Shown piece after piece: positions 1 through 6,390 of a DNA stretch of 20,528 nt. The stretch lies in contig CAJPSJ010000003.1 of NCBI GenBank assembly GCA_905373295.1, forward strand, positions 1 to 20,528. Reading direction: 5' to 3'. The DNA comes from an uncultured Campylobacter sp. Lineage in GTDB: Bacteria > Campylobacterota > Campylobacteria > Campylobacterales > Campylobacteraceae. Below the pieces are notes generated by a model, which saw nothing but the letters and a program-made list of their open reading frames with translations, was not told the DNA's origin and did not search any database. A program made the translations under genes and the position numbers. Each line of letters begins with the position of its first letter. Position 1 is the stretch's first letter.

Positions 1-280
1 TAAATTTAAAGAATTTTTCACTAATATACTGCTATTTTTAATAACGCCTATGAGATAGTGAGTAAATTTTAAAATTTTAACTTCAGAAATTTCAAAATTT
101 TATCATAAGCAAGCGGAATTTTATCTACGCGTAGTATATAGCTGGCATCATGGCAGATTAGTATTTCTAGGAAGCTGCGCCTAAGATAATTTATAAAATT
201 TAGAATTTTAAAATTCTAAAAATTTGATAGCTCGCTGATTGCGTAGCCTTGTTTGTGCGCAAGCATGCAAGCTTCACGGA
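1..280. other. AT-rich spacer, no gene seen
   Basis: All frames are interrupted on both strands and no RNA gene is recognisable. The stretch holds several RAATTY hexamers and a perfect AT-rich inverted repeat at 199-220. It lies downstream of the minus-strand Sel1-like gene and would contain its transcript end. Confidence 0.6.
199..220. repeat. Perfect 22-bp AT-rich palindrome
   Basis: Each arm is 11 bases (TTTAGAATTTT and its exact complement) with no loop, so as RNA only the outer pairs could form. It consists of two RAATTY hexamers in mirror arrangement about 60 bp past the stop of the Sel1-like gene. It may help end that transcript, or it may simply reflect the AAATTT-rich composition of the spacers. 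Confidence 0.5.
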
Positions 281-1306
281 TTAAGGCGCGCTCGGAGCGA
301 TGCCGTGTTTATCATCGATGAGTTCTGCTTCGTTTAATTGCTTGTATTCGTCGCAGCCGATCTGCTCTGCTAAATCGCATGCTTTTGCGTAAAATTCTTT
401 TGCTAAGGATCTATCTTGTTTAATGTGCCATCCATTTTTGTATAAATCCCCAAGGTAGCTACACGAGTCCGCATCCCCGCCGTTGCAAGTATTTTTAAGC
501 AAATTTAGCCCGCTTTGATATAGGCTTTCTGCTTTTTGGTAATTACCTGCTTTGTAAAAGTCTCCCAGAATCAAGCACGCCGCCGCCCTGCCGCCATCAC
601 AAGCCTTTTGGTATAAATCCGCAGCCTTTTTGAAATCCTTCTCTACGCCCCTGCCGTCTATATATAGATCCGCTAGGCGCTGGCACTCATATAAGTCGCC
701 TTCATCGCATTTCTTTTGATTTATTTGAGCCTTCTTTTGGTACAGAACAGCCGCTTTTTTATATAGAATCTCCGACTTTTGCAAGTCCTGTCTGACCTTG
801 TCGCTGTTTTTATATAAATATGCAAGGTTATTGCACATATCTGCATCACCGTTATCACAAATCATTTGACGCAAAACCATAGCCTTGCGTTTGTCTCTTG
901 GGACGCCGATACCGGATTCGTATGAAATTGCAAGCAAATTGCACGAAAACATATTGCCGCCGTCGCAAGCTTTTTGATGCAGGCTCGCCGCCTTTTGATA
1001 ATCTTGTCTAACACCATAGCCTTCGAAGTATAGTCCTGCAAGCTCATAGCAGCCGGTCATATCTCCGTCATCGCAGGCTTTTTGATAAAAATTCGCCGCT
1101 TTTTGATAGTTTTGAATGACGTTCCTGCCGAATCTATATAAGTTCCCGAGCCTATAGCAGCTTCGCGTATCTCCACCGTCGCAGCTGCGCTGCCACATTT
1201 TTATCGCTTTAGGATAATCGCCGTCCTCATAGAGCTTATCCGCGTCTTCAAAGACTCCCCCCATGCAAAACATAGCTATAACGGCTAGATAAAGATATCT
1301 TTTCAT
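281..1306 (-). CDS. Secreted Sel1/Hcp-like repeat protein with eight C-x7-C pairs
   Basis: The protein has 341 residues. A short N-terminal hydrophobic stretch (about residues 4-18) looks like a signal peptide; Cys14 lacks a good lipobox. The rest is tandem Sel1-like helical repeats. Cysteine pairs spaced exactly eight residues apart lie at 42/50, 78/86, 114/122, 150/158, 200/208, 236/244, 274/282 and 310/318, the arrangement of Helicobacter cysteine-rich (Hcp) proteins in which each pair forms a disulfide across a helical hairpin. The period is 36 residues except after the fourth repeat, which carries a 14-residue insertion, and after the sixth, which is two longer. The start is preceded by AAAGGGATTAA. 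Members of the family act as secreted or periplasmic scaffolds; the partner here is unknown. Confidence 0.85.
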   Translation of the reverse strand: MKRYLYLAVIAMFCMGGVFEDADKLYEDGDYPKAIKMWQRSCDGGDTRSCYRLGNLYRFGRNVIQNYQKAANFYQKACDDGDMTGCYELAGLYFEGYGVRQDYQKAASLHQKACDGGNMFSCNLLAISYESGIGVPRDKRKAMVLRQMICDNGDADMCNNLAYLYKNSDKVRQDLQKSEILYKKAAVLYQKKAQINQKKCDEGDLYECQRLADLYIDGRGVEKDFKKAADLYQKACDGGRAAACLILGDFYKAGNYQKAESLYQSGLNLLKNTCNGGDADSCSYLGDLYKNGWHIKQDRSLAKEFYAKACDLAEQIGCDEYKQLNEAELIDDKHGIAPSAP

Positions 1307-1393
1307 TTAATCCCTTTGAAATTTCTGTAAATCTACTCACGCATTCACGGCTTAAAATTCTGCATTTAATATTTTATGATCTCGGTCTGCGCG

Positions 1394-1417
1394 TGGGCTT
1401 AGCGAATAGCTAGCCCA
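1394..1417 (-). terminator. Hairpin downstream of ppk, no U-run
   Basis: Read on the minus strand, TGGGCTAGC pairs with GCTAAGCCCA with one bulged A and a five-base loop, 24 bases past the ppk stop. No run of U follows. It is probably a transcript-end or mRNA 3'-stabilising hairpin rather than a textbook intrinsic terminator. Confidence 0.4.
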
Positions 1418-1440
1418 AACGACGCAAAATTTCTAGATGT

Positions 1441-3522
1441 CTAACTCTCCTTCAAAAGCTTGGTTAGCACCGTGCCGCTTTCGTCGTGTTTGCGGATATT
1501 TTTATAAATTTTATTGAAGTAAAATTCTAAAAATTCCTGATCGTCGATTTTCTCTTCGCCCTTTTTCAGCACGATCTTTCGGTACTCGCCGCTGCTTTGC
1601 AGCTCGAATGCAAGCTCGTTATCGCTTAGCTGAAGCTTTAAAATTTCTTTGAGCTTGTTTTGCAAATTTTCGTTGTAAATCGGGCTCATCAGCTCCAGTC
1701 TGCGCTCCAGATTTCGCGGCATCCAATCCGCGCTCGCGATGTATAGGCTGGGCTGCGCGTGCGCGAAATAAAAAATTCTAGCGTGCTCCAGGTATTTGCC
1801 GACGATCGAGATCACGCGGATATTTTCGCTGACGCCCTTAAGCGCCGGGCGCAAGCAGCAGATGCCGCGCACGATGAGATCGATCTTTACGCCCGCGGCG
1901 CTTGCTTTATACAGCGCCTTGATCATATCGCCGTCGACAAGAGCGTTCATCTTAGCGATGATCCTGCCGGCAGAGCCTTTTTTCTCCTCGTTTTTTATCA
2001 TCGTAAGGAGTCGCTCTTTGATCTGCATCGGCGACATAGAGAGGTTGCCTAGCTTGCGGTTTTTATTGTAGCCCGAGAGGATGTGGAAGAAATTCGTAGT
2101 GTCCTTATCGAAGCGATCGCCGCAAGTAAAAAAGCTCACGTCGGTGTAAATTTTAGCGCTCGAGCCGTTGTAGTTGCCCGTGCCTAAGTGGATATAAAAT
2201 TTTAACTTGCCTTCCTCTTTTTTGATGATCTGCGTTACCTTGGCATGGACTTTAAAGCCCGTAATACCGTAGATCACGTGCGCGCCCGCGTCTTCGAGCG
2301 CCTTTGCCCAGTGCAGGTTGTTTTCCTCATCAAACCTCGCCTTAAGCTCGACCATCACCGTTACCTGCTTACCGTCGCTTGCGGCCTCGATCAGACTTTG
2401 GACGATCGGGGAGTTTTTCTCCACGCGGTATAGCGTCATACGGATCGAGATGACCTTCGGATCCTTGGCGGCCTCTTTGATGAGTTTTTGCACCGGATCG
2501 AAGCTCTCGTAAGGATGGATCAGCAGGATATCCTCCTTCTCCATCGCGCTCATAACGGAGGTGTTTTCGTTAAAGGGGGGCAGGGTCTTTGGCAGATACT
2601 GAGGATGGGCTAGAAAGGAAAAATCCTTATTGGAAGCGATCTCCCAAAGCCCGTCCAGCGTAAGTGGCACGGCGCATTCATATATATCTTTGTAAAAAAT
2701 TTTAAGATGAGAATTTAGAAATTCTAAAAGCTCGGCATCGGCGTCCTTTTCGATCTGAAGTCGTACGAAAGCCCCTTTACGGCGCAGTTTAAGCCCCGCT
2801 TCTAAAATCATCATAAAATCGTCCGCTTCCTCCTCTTCGATCACGATATCTGCGTTTCGCGTGACGCGGAAGGCTGCGGAGCTGATAAGCTTGTAGCCGG
2901 GGAAAATCTCTTCCGCATGGCGCTTTACGATGGTGCCGATCGGCACGTAGGTATTTTGCGCGACCTGCACGAAGCGCGGAATCACGCGCGGAATTCTAAT
3001 CATCCCGAAATGTACCGACTCGGGCGCGCCCTCATCGCAGAGCTTGACTGCGAGGGAGAAGCTGAGATTATTTAGATGCGGGAAAGGATGGGTCGCATCT
3101 ACTGCGATCGGGACGATGACGGGCATTATCTGCGAGAAAAAAAACTCGTCCGCCGCTGGCTTTAGCTCGGGCTGCAGCTCGTCGTAACTTTTGATAAAAA
3201 GCCCGTTTTTGCAAAGCTCTTTTTGGATGCCGAAATACTGCTGCTCAAGCTCGGTTTGTTCGTTTCTTAGATAGGAGCGGATCGCGCGCAGCTGCTCAAG
3301 AGGCGTCATCTCATCGTCCCCGCTGGTTATAACGCCGGCGGTAAAAAGCTGCTTCAAGCCCGCCACGCGGATCATATAAAATTCGTCTAAATTCGTGCTG
3401 TAAATCGCTAGAAATTTTAATTTTTCAATTAGCGGGATATCCTTCTTGCATTGTTCCAGCACGCGGGTATTGAAGCGCAGCCAGCTTAGCTCGCGGTTTA
3501 TAAAATTATTTTGTGTTTGCAT
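1441..3522 (-). CDS. ppk: Polyphosphate kinase (PPK1)
   Basis: The enzyme reversibly moves the gamma-phosphate of ATP onto a growing polyphosphate chain, in the cytoplasm or at the inner membrane. The product is 694 residues, the usual PPK1 length. It opens with the N-terminal domain motif [11 protein letters not shown], and both C-terminal phospholipase-D-like domains are present. The autophosphorylated histidine is His426 in GFKVHAKV, and the second conserved histidine is His580 in [20 protein letters not shown] follows. A longer reading frame to 3564 exists, but the ATG at 3522 is chosen because AAAAAGGAG stands five bases upstream and the family motif begins just after it. The gene appears to be transcribed alone from the promoter at 3553. 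In Campylobacter, PPK1 contributes to stress survival and virulence. Confidence 0.95.
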   Translation of the reverse strand: MQTQNNFINRELSWLRFNTRVLEQCKKDIPLIEKLKFLAIYSTNLDEFYMIRVAGLKQLFTAGVITSGDDEMTPLEQLRAIRSYLRNEQTELEQQYFGIQKELCKNGLFIKSYDELQPELKPAADEFFFSQIMPVIVPIAVDATHPFPHLNNLSFSLAVKLCDEGAPESVHFGMIRIPRVIPRFVQVAQNTYVPIGTIVKRHAEEIFPGYKLISSAAFRVTRNADIVIEEEEADDFMMILEAGLKLRRKGAFVRLQIEKDADAELLEFLNSHLKIFYKDIYECAVPLTLDGLWEIASNKDFSFLAHPQYLPKTLPPFNENTSVMSAMEKEDILLIHPYESFDPVQKLIKEAAKDPKVISIRMTLYRVEKNSPIVQSLIEAASDGKQVTVMVELKARFDEENNLHWAKALEDAGAHVIYGITGFKVHAKVTQIIKKEEGKLKFYIHLGTGNYNGSSAKIYTDVSFFTCGDRFDKDTTNFFHILSGYNKNRKLGNLSMSPMQIKERLLTMIKNEEKKGSAGRIIAKMNALVDGDMIKALYKASAAGVKIDLIVRGICCLRPALKGVSENIRVISIVGKYLEHARIFYFAHAQPSLYIASADWMPRNLERRLELMSPIYNENLQNKLKEILKLQLSDNELAFELQSSGEYRKIVLKKGEEKIDDQEFLEFYFNKIYKNIRKHDESGTVLTKLLKES

Positions 3523-3552
3523 AAAAACTCCTTTTTGAATATTAATTCTAAG

Positions 3553-3581
3553 ATTATAGCCCAATTAAGATTAAATTTTAA
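3553..3581 (-). promoter_or_regulatory. Likely sigma70 promoter of ppk
   Basis: The minus strand reads TATAAT at 3558-3553, with TTAAAA at 3581-3576 as a weak -35 across 17 bases. This gives a predicted start near 3546 and a leader of about 24 bases containing the AAAAAGGAG ribosome site. Campylobacter sigma70 promoters typically depend on the -10 and a T-rich upstream region, which fits. Confidence 0.6.
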
Positions 3582-3635
3582 AGTCCGAATTTCATGAGCT
3601 TGCAAGTGGGGCAATTTAGTATTTAAAATTCTGCC

Positions 3636-3803
3636 CTAATTTCCTATTTTTCCTAAATCCTTGCACATTTGCGCGTCGCCGTCTTTGCAGCCCAGCTTTA
3701 AATACCGCCTCAAATATAAAATTTGCTCTTCCTCCTCCTCGCTCATATCGAGTACCCATTTGCACGCTTGTTTTATTGCGAGTATAAAAAATAGCGCTTT
3801 CAT
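3636..3803 (-). pseudogene. Remnant of a third B-type Hcp-like gene (B3)
   Basis: The reading frame is 55 residues with an AAGG site seven bases before the ATG at 3803. It starts with a hydrophobic stretch (KALFFILAI), then a run of Glu, then one C-x7-C unit, CKDGDAQMCKDLG. This matches the order in the intact B genes upstream (signal peptide, EEEN, C-x7-C followed by DLG), but the first cysteine pair and the whole C-terminal two thirds are missing. It lies 30 bases after the A3 remnant, in the place where a B gene would be expected. It could still be expressed as a small cysteine-containing exported peptide, but decay by deletion is the simpler reading. Confidence 0.5.
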
Positions 3804-3833
3804 TTCAGCCTTCGTAAACAATATAAATTTAAA

Positions 3834-3941
3834 TCAGAAAACGACGTAAATTTTATCTTTTACTAGCGCTACGCTTTGGTTGAGTTCTGTCGCGGCTTGC
3901 GTTATTAAAGACGCTAAAATTACGTGATAGAATTCTTTCAT
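3834..3941 (-). pseudogene. Remnant of a third A-type gene (A3)
   Basis: The frame encodes only 35 residues, beginning MKEFYHVILASLIT, which resembles the signal peptide of the intact A genes (M-K/E-K-FYLKI..FAFIT). It is preceded by nearly the same DNA that precedes A2: the AAAGAG ribosome site, the ten-codon leader frame and the end of the upstream B gene. After the signal-like part the sequence no longer resembles A proteins and stops early. It was too short for routine ORF listing; homology of the upstream region is the main argument that it is a gene remnant. Confidence 0.5.
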
Positions 3942-3973
3942 TATTGCTCTTTGCCCCTATTTGGATTTGCCAT
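3941..3973 (-). CDS. Ten-codon leader frame between B2 and A3
   Basis: The ATG is three bases after the B2 stop codon and is served by AAGGAG formed by the last B2 codons. It encodes MANPNRGKEQ, and its TAA overlaps the next ATG as TAATG. A near copy exists between B1 and A2. It may act as a coupling peptide that carries ribosomes from B into A; alternatively it is just duplicated spacer. Confidence 0.3.
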   Translation of the reverse strand: MANPNRGKEQ

Positions 3974-3976
3974 CTT

Positions 3977-4516
3977 TTACTCCTTAATTGAATTTGCGTC
4001 GTATTTATCAGTTATTTCTTCAAATGCTTCTATCGCACACTTTACGGGATCATGCTCCTCCTCATCTCGTAAGCAGTTTTCTAAAGCTACCTTTAACGCG
4101 CAAGATCTTAATTTAAATATTCTTTCTTCTTCCAAGCGCTCTGAATACTTTTCGCAAGCTATAGTGTAGTTCATTACAGCCTTTTTAATGTTGCCTCTTA
4201 AACCTATATCATGAATTCCGAGGTTAAAACAAGAGGCTGCGATACCCGCCTTGCAGGATTTTTCTAAGGGCACAAAAGCCGCTTCGCGCATACCGAGCTC
4301 TAAACCCAATATAGAACCAAGATCCGAGCATCTGGTCATATCTCCGCTATCACATTTTTTAGATAAAATTTCTATTAGTTTAGTACACGAGCTATATTTG
4401 CCGTTTCCTTTATCGCATTCGTTATAAAGATTTTCCTCTTCAGCCGTATGCTTACCAGCCATTACGATAGAAGCTAAAAATATCATAGAATAAAATGCAA
4501 AATTAATTTTCCCCAT
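3977..4516 (-). CDS. Secreted Hcp-like cysteine-rich protein, B-type copy 2
   Basis: The product is 179 residues. The signal peptide is MGKINFAFYSMIFLASIVMA, with cleavage likely after VMA. The mature part has cysteine pairs of Sel1/Hcp type: C-x9-C at CDKGNGKYSSC, C-x7-C at CDSGDMTRC and CKAGIAASC, then two wider pairs in a helical C-terminus. It is close to identical with B1 over most of its length; the main block of difference is around the second cysteine pair and the residues between the third and fourth. The ATG at 4516 is chosen over 4540 because AAAGGA precedes it and the signal peptide aligns with B1. It overlaps the end of A2 by 14 bases, so the two are likely co-translated. Function unknown; probably periplasmic or secreted. 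Confidence 0.75.
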   Translation of the reverse strand: MGKINFAFYSMIFLASIVMAGKHTAEEENLYNECDKGNGKYSSCTKLIEILSKKCDSGDMTRCSDLGSILGLELGMREAAFVPLEKSCKAGIAASCFNLGIHDIGLRGNIKKAVMNYTIACEKYSERLEEERIFKLRSCALKVALENCLRDEEEHDPVKCAIEAFEEITDKYDANSIKE

Positions 4517-5051
4517 ACAATTTCCTTTCGACGCCTTCAAAAATAATTTTACCTTTTTTTATAGGGTTACACTCTTTGTCTTTTAGGCAGGCTTTCAGTT
4601 CCTCGATATTTTTGCAAACTATATCTCTATCTTTAAGATCGCTATTACAAACTTTTTCAAGGCTTTTGATTGCTGTTTGGATATTGCCGTTTGCATATAT
4701 ATCTAGCGTACCCAATATAAAACAGTGGTATGTGCTATTGGCATCACACAGCTTAATTAGATATTTCGTAGCTTCCTCTATTCGGCGTAATGATCGCAAA
4801 AGATCACTCTGTGTAGCACATGAGCGCATATTACCATCCTCGCACTCTTTAGATAAAATTTCAACGAGTTTATTGCACGATCCATATTTTCCGTCACCGT
4901 AATCGCAGGATTTCAAAAGCGTCCTTTGCTCTTCGCTCCTCAAATCTTCCAACTTTATCAAGCCTGTTAAAGGCGATTGTGCCGCCGCAGGGATCGATAC
5001 AAATGCCGTTATAAACGCAAATAGCCAAATTTTAAGATAGAATTTTTCCAT
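4503..5051 (-). CDS. Secreted Hcp-like cysteine-rich protein, A-type copy 2
   Basis: The product is 182 residues. The signal peptide MEKFYLKIWLFAFITAF.. ends near AAAQ. The mature protein carries CDYGDGKYGSC, CEDGNMRSC, CDANSTYHC and two further cysteine pairs, so it is a short relative of Sel1/Hcp proteins. The stretch around KLVEILSKEC is shared with the B proteins, showing that A and B are themselves old duplicates. Compared with A1, the first 70 residues are very similar while the rest has diverged strongly apart from the cysteines and the KLYGE ending. The ATG at 5051 is preferred over the in-frame GTG at 5057, since AAAGAG is five bases upstream. It overlaps B2. Confidence 0.75.
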   Translation of the reverse strand: MEKFYLKIWLFAFITAFVSIPAAAQSPLTGLIKLEDLRSEEQRTLLKSCDYGDGKYGSCNKLVEILSKECEDGNMRSCATQSDLLRSLRRIEEATKYLIKLCDANSTYHCFILGTLDIYANGNIQTAIKSLEKVCNSDLKDRDIVCKNIEELKACLKDKECNPIKKGKIIFEGVERKLYGEN

Positions 5052-5053
5052 TA

Positions 5054-5083
5054 TCACTCTTTGCCTCTCTTTGGATTTGCCAT
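5054..5083 (-). CDS. Nine-codon leader frame between B1 and A2
   Basis: The frame encodes MANPKRGKE. Its ATG lies three bases after the B1 stop, with AAGGAG from the last B1 codons at ideal distance, and its TGA is two bases before the A2 ATG. The A2 ribosome site lies inside this frame. The same design recurs between B2 and A3 with one silent and one missense change before the differing stop. Translation is not proven. Confidence 0.3.
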   Translation of the reverse strand: MANPKRGKE

Positions 5084-5086
5084 CTT

Positions 5087-5626
5087 TTACTCCTTGGTTG
5101 AATTTGCGTCGTATTTATCGCTTATTTCCCAAAAGGCTTTTTTCGCACACTTTACGGGATCGTGTTCCTCCTGATCTCGTAAGCAGTTTTCTAAAGCCAC
5201 CTTCAGCGCGCAAGATTTTAGTTTAAATATTCTTTCTTTTTCTAGATGCTCTGAATATTTTTCGCAAGCTATAGCGTAGTTATGTGCCGCTCTTTTGACA
5301 TTGCCTCTTATCGCAATATCATGAATTCCGAGGTTAAAACAAGAGGCTGCAATACCCGCCTTACAAGATTTTTCTAAAGGCACAAAAGCCGCTTCTCGCA
5401 TACCGAGCTCTAAACCCATGACATAGCCCAAATCATCGCATTTTTCCATATTACCATCATCACATTTTTTGGATAAAATCTCTACTAGCTTAGTGCACGA
5501 GCTATATTTGCCGTTTCCTTTATCGCATTCGTTGTAAAGATTTTCCTCTTCAGCCGTAGGCTTACCAGCCATTACAATAGAAGCTAAAAATATCATAGAA
5601 TAAAATATAAAGCCTAGCCTTGTCAT
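5087..5626 (-). CDS. Secreted Hcp-like cysteine-rich protein, B-type copy 1
   Basis: The product is 179 residues. The hydrophobic signal peptide (GFIFYSMIFLASIVMA) is followed by a Glu-rich junction and then cysteine pairs at CDKGNGKYSSC, CDDGNMEKC and CKAGIAASC. The C-terminal helical part holds a long-spaced pair and CLRDQEEHDPVKC. It is the paralogue of B2. The start ATG at 5626 overlaps the stop of A1 as ATGA, so translation is coupled. Like other Sel1/Hcp proteins it is probably disulfide-bonded outside the cytoplasm; ligand and role are unknown. Confidence 0.75.
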   Translation of the reverse strand: MTRLGFIFYSMIFLASIVMAGKPTAEEENLYNECDKGNGKYSSCTKLVEILSKKCDDGNMEKCDDLGYVMGLELGMREAAFVPLEKSCKAGIAASCFNLGIHDIAIRGNVKRAAHNYAIACEKYSEHLEKERIFKLKSCALKVALENCLRDQEEHDPVKCAKKAFWEISDKYDANSTKE

Positions 5627-6165
5627 TTCAACTCCCCATATAGTTTATTATAAATTTCTTTCATTTTTCTTCTTGGGTTGCACTCTTTATCTTCCATACA
5701 AATTTTAAGTTCATCGTAAAATCCGCAATACTCATGTGCAGATTCCGAATCCATACTACATATTTTTTTAAAGCTCTTTAAAACCCTATCCGTATTTCCG
5801 GTGAAATACAAATCTTCCCAATTAAGGCATAAGCAACTCGTCATTAAATTTGCATCGCAACTTTTAACAAGATAATTTATAGCTTTTTCGTCTCTATTTA
5901 ATGTCAATAAAAGAAGTGCATTTAATTCACAACTTAAATAACGCCTATCGTCGTCGCACTCTTTAGATAAAATTTCAACGAGTTTATTGCATGAGCTATA
6001 TTTACCTTCGCCGTAATCGCATGATTTCAAAAGCGTCCTTTGCTCTTCATTTTTAAAATTCTCTAATTCTATTAAGTTTACCAAAGGCGGTTGTGCCGTA
6101 GCAGGAATCGCCGCAAATGCCGTTATAAACGCAAATAACGAAATTTTAAGATAGAATTTTTTCAT
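5623..6165 (-). CDS. Secreted Hcp-like cysteine-rich protein, A-type copy 1
   Basis: The product is 180 residues and is the first gene of the array. A signal peptide (MKKFYLKISLFAFITAFAAI..) with likely cleavage at ATAQ is followed by CDYGEGKYSSC, CDDDRRYLSC, CDANLMTSC, a CLC motif and two more cysteine pairs. The ATG at 6165 is supported by AAGGAG five bases upstream; the in-frame GTG at 6171 would have no spacing to that site. The N-terminal third closely matches A2, while the middle has changed so much that only the cysteine framework and a few residues remain. It is followed by B1 with a four-base overlap. Confidence 0.75.
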   Translation of the reverse strand: MKKFYLKISLFAFITAFAAIPATAQPPLVNLIELENFKNEEQRTLLKSCDYGEGKYSSCNKLVEILSKECDDDRRYLSCELNALLLLTLNRDEKAINYLVKSCDANLMTSCLCLNWEDLYFTGNTDRVLKSFKKICSMDSESAHEYCGFYDELKICMEDKECNPRRKMKEIYNKLYGELK

Positions 6166-6189
6166 TAGCACTCCTTATTTTAAGCGGCG

Positions 6190-6218
6190 ATTATATATAA
6201 AAATTTTTAGCTGGCTCT
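6190..6218 (-). promoter_or_regulatory. Likely promoter of the A-B array
   Basis: The minus strand has TATAAT at 6195-6190 inside TTTTTATATATAAT, 25 bases before the A1 ATG. The -35 region (AGAGCC) is poor, but the T-rich upstream tract is typical of Campylobacter. The -35 lies in a perfect hairpin at 6215-6233 (CTCTTAAA, three-base loop, TTTAAGAG), which could be an operator or the end of an upstream transcript. No other clear promoter is seen within the array, so it is probably a single transcript. Confidence 0.5.
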
Positions 6219-6352
6219 TAAAAAATTTAAGAGGCGCGATAGTGCAATAAGTGCGCTGTAATCCCGCCCGCCGCCTGTGCGTATGGATGAAATTTTAAAA
6301 TTTCGCCGTACGCTGCGCACGTAAATTCCGCAATCCGCCGTAAAATTTCGCT

Positions 6353-6372
6353 CGCAACGGGTCCAAGTTGCG
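6353..6372 (-). terminator. Hairpin downstream of the large membrane-protein gene
   Basis: Read on the minus strand, CGCAAC and GTTGCG form a six-pair stem with an eight-base loop 18 bases past the stop, followed by AGCGAAATTTTA. The U content of the tail is modest, so this is a weak terminator candidate. Confidence 0.35.
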
Positions 6373-6390
6373 CGACCATAATCCGCCGCC

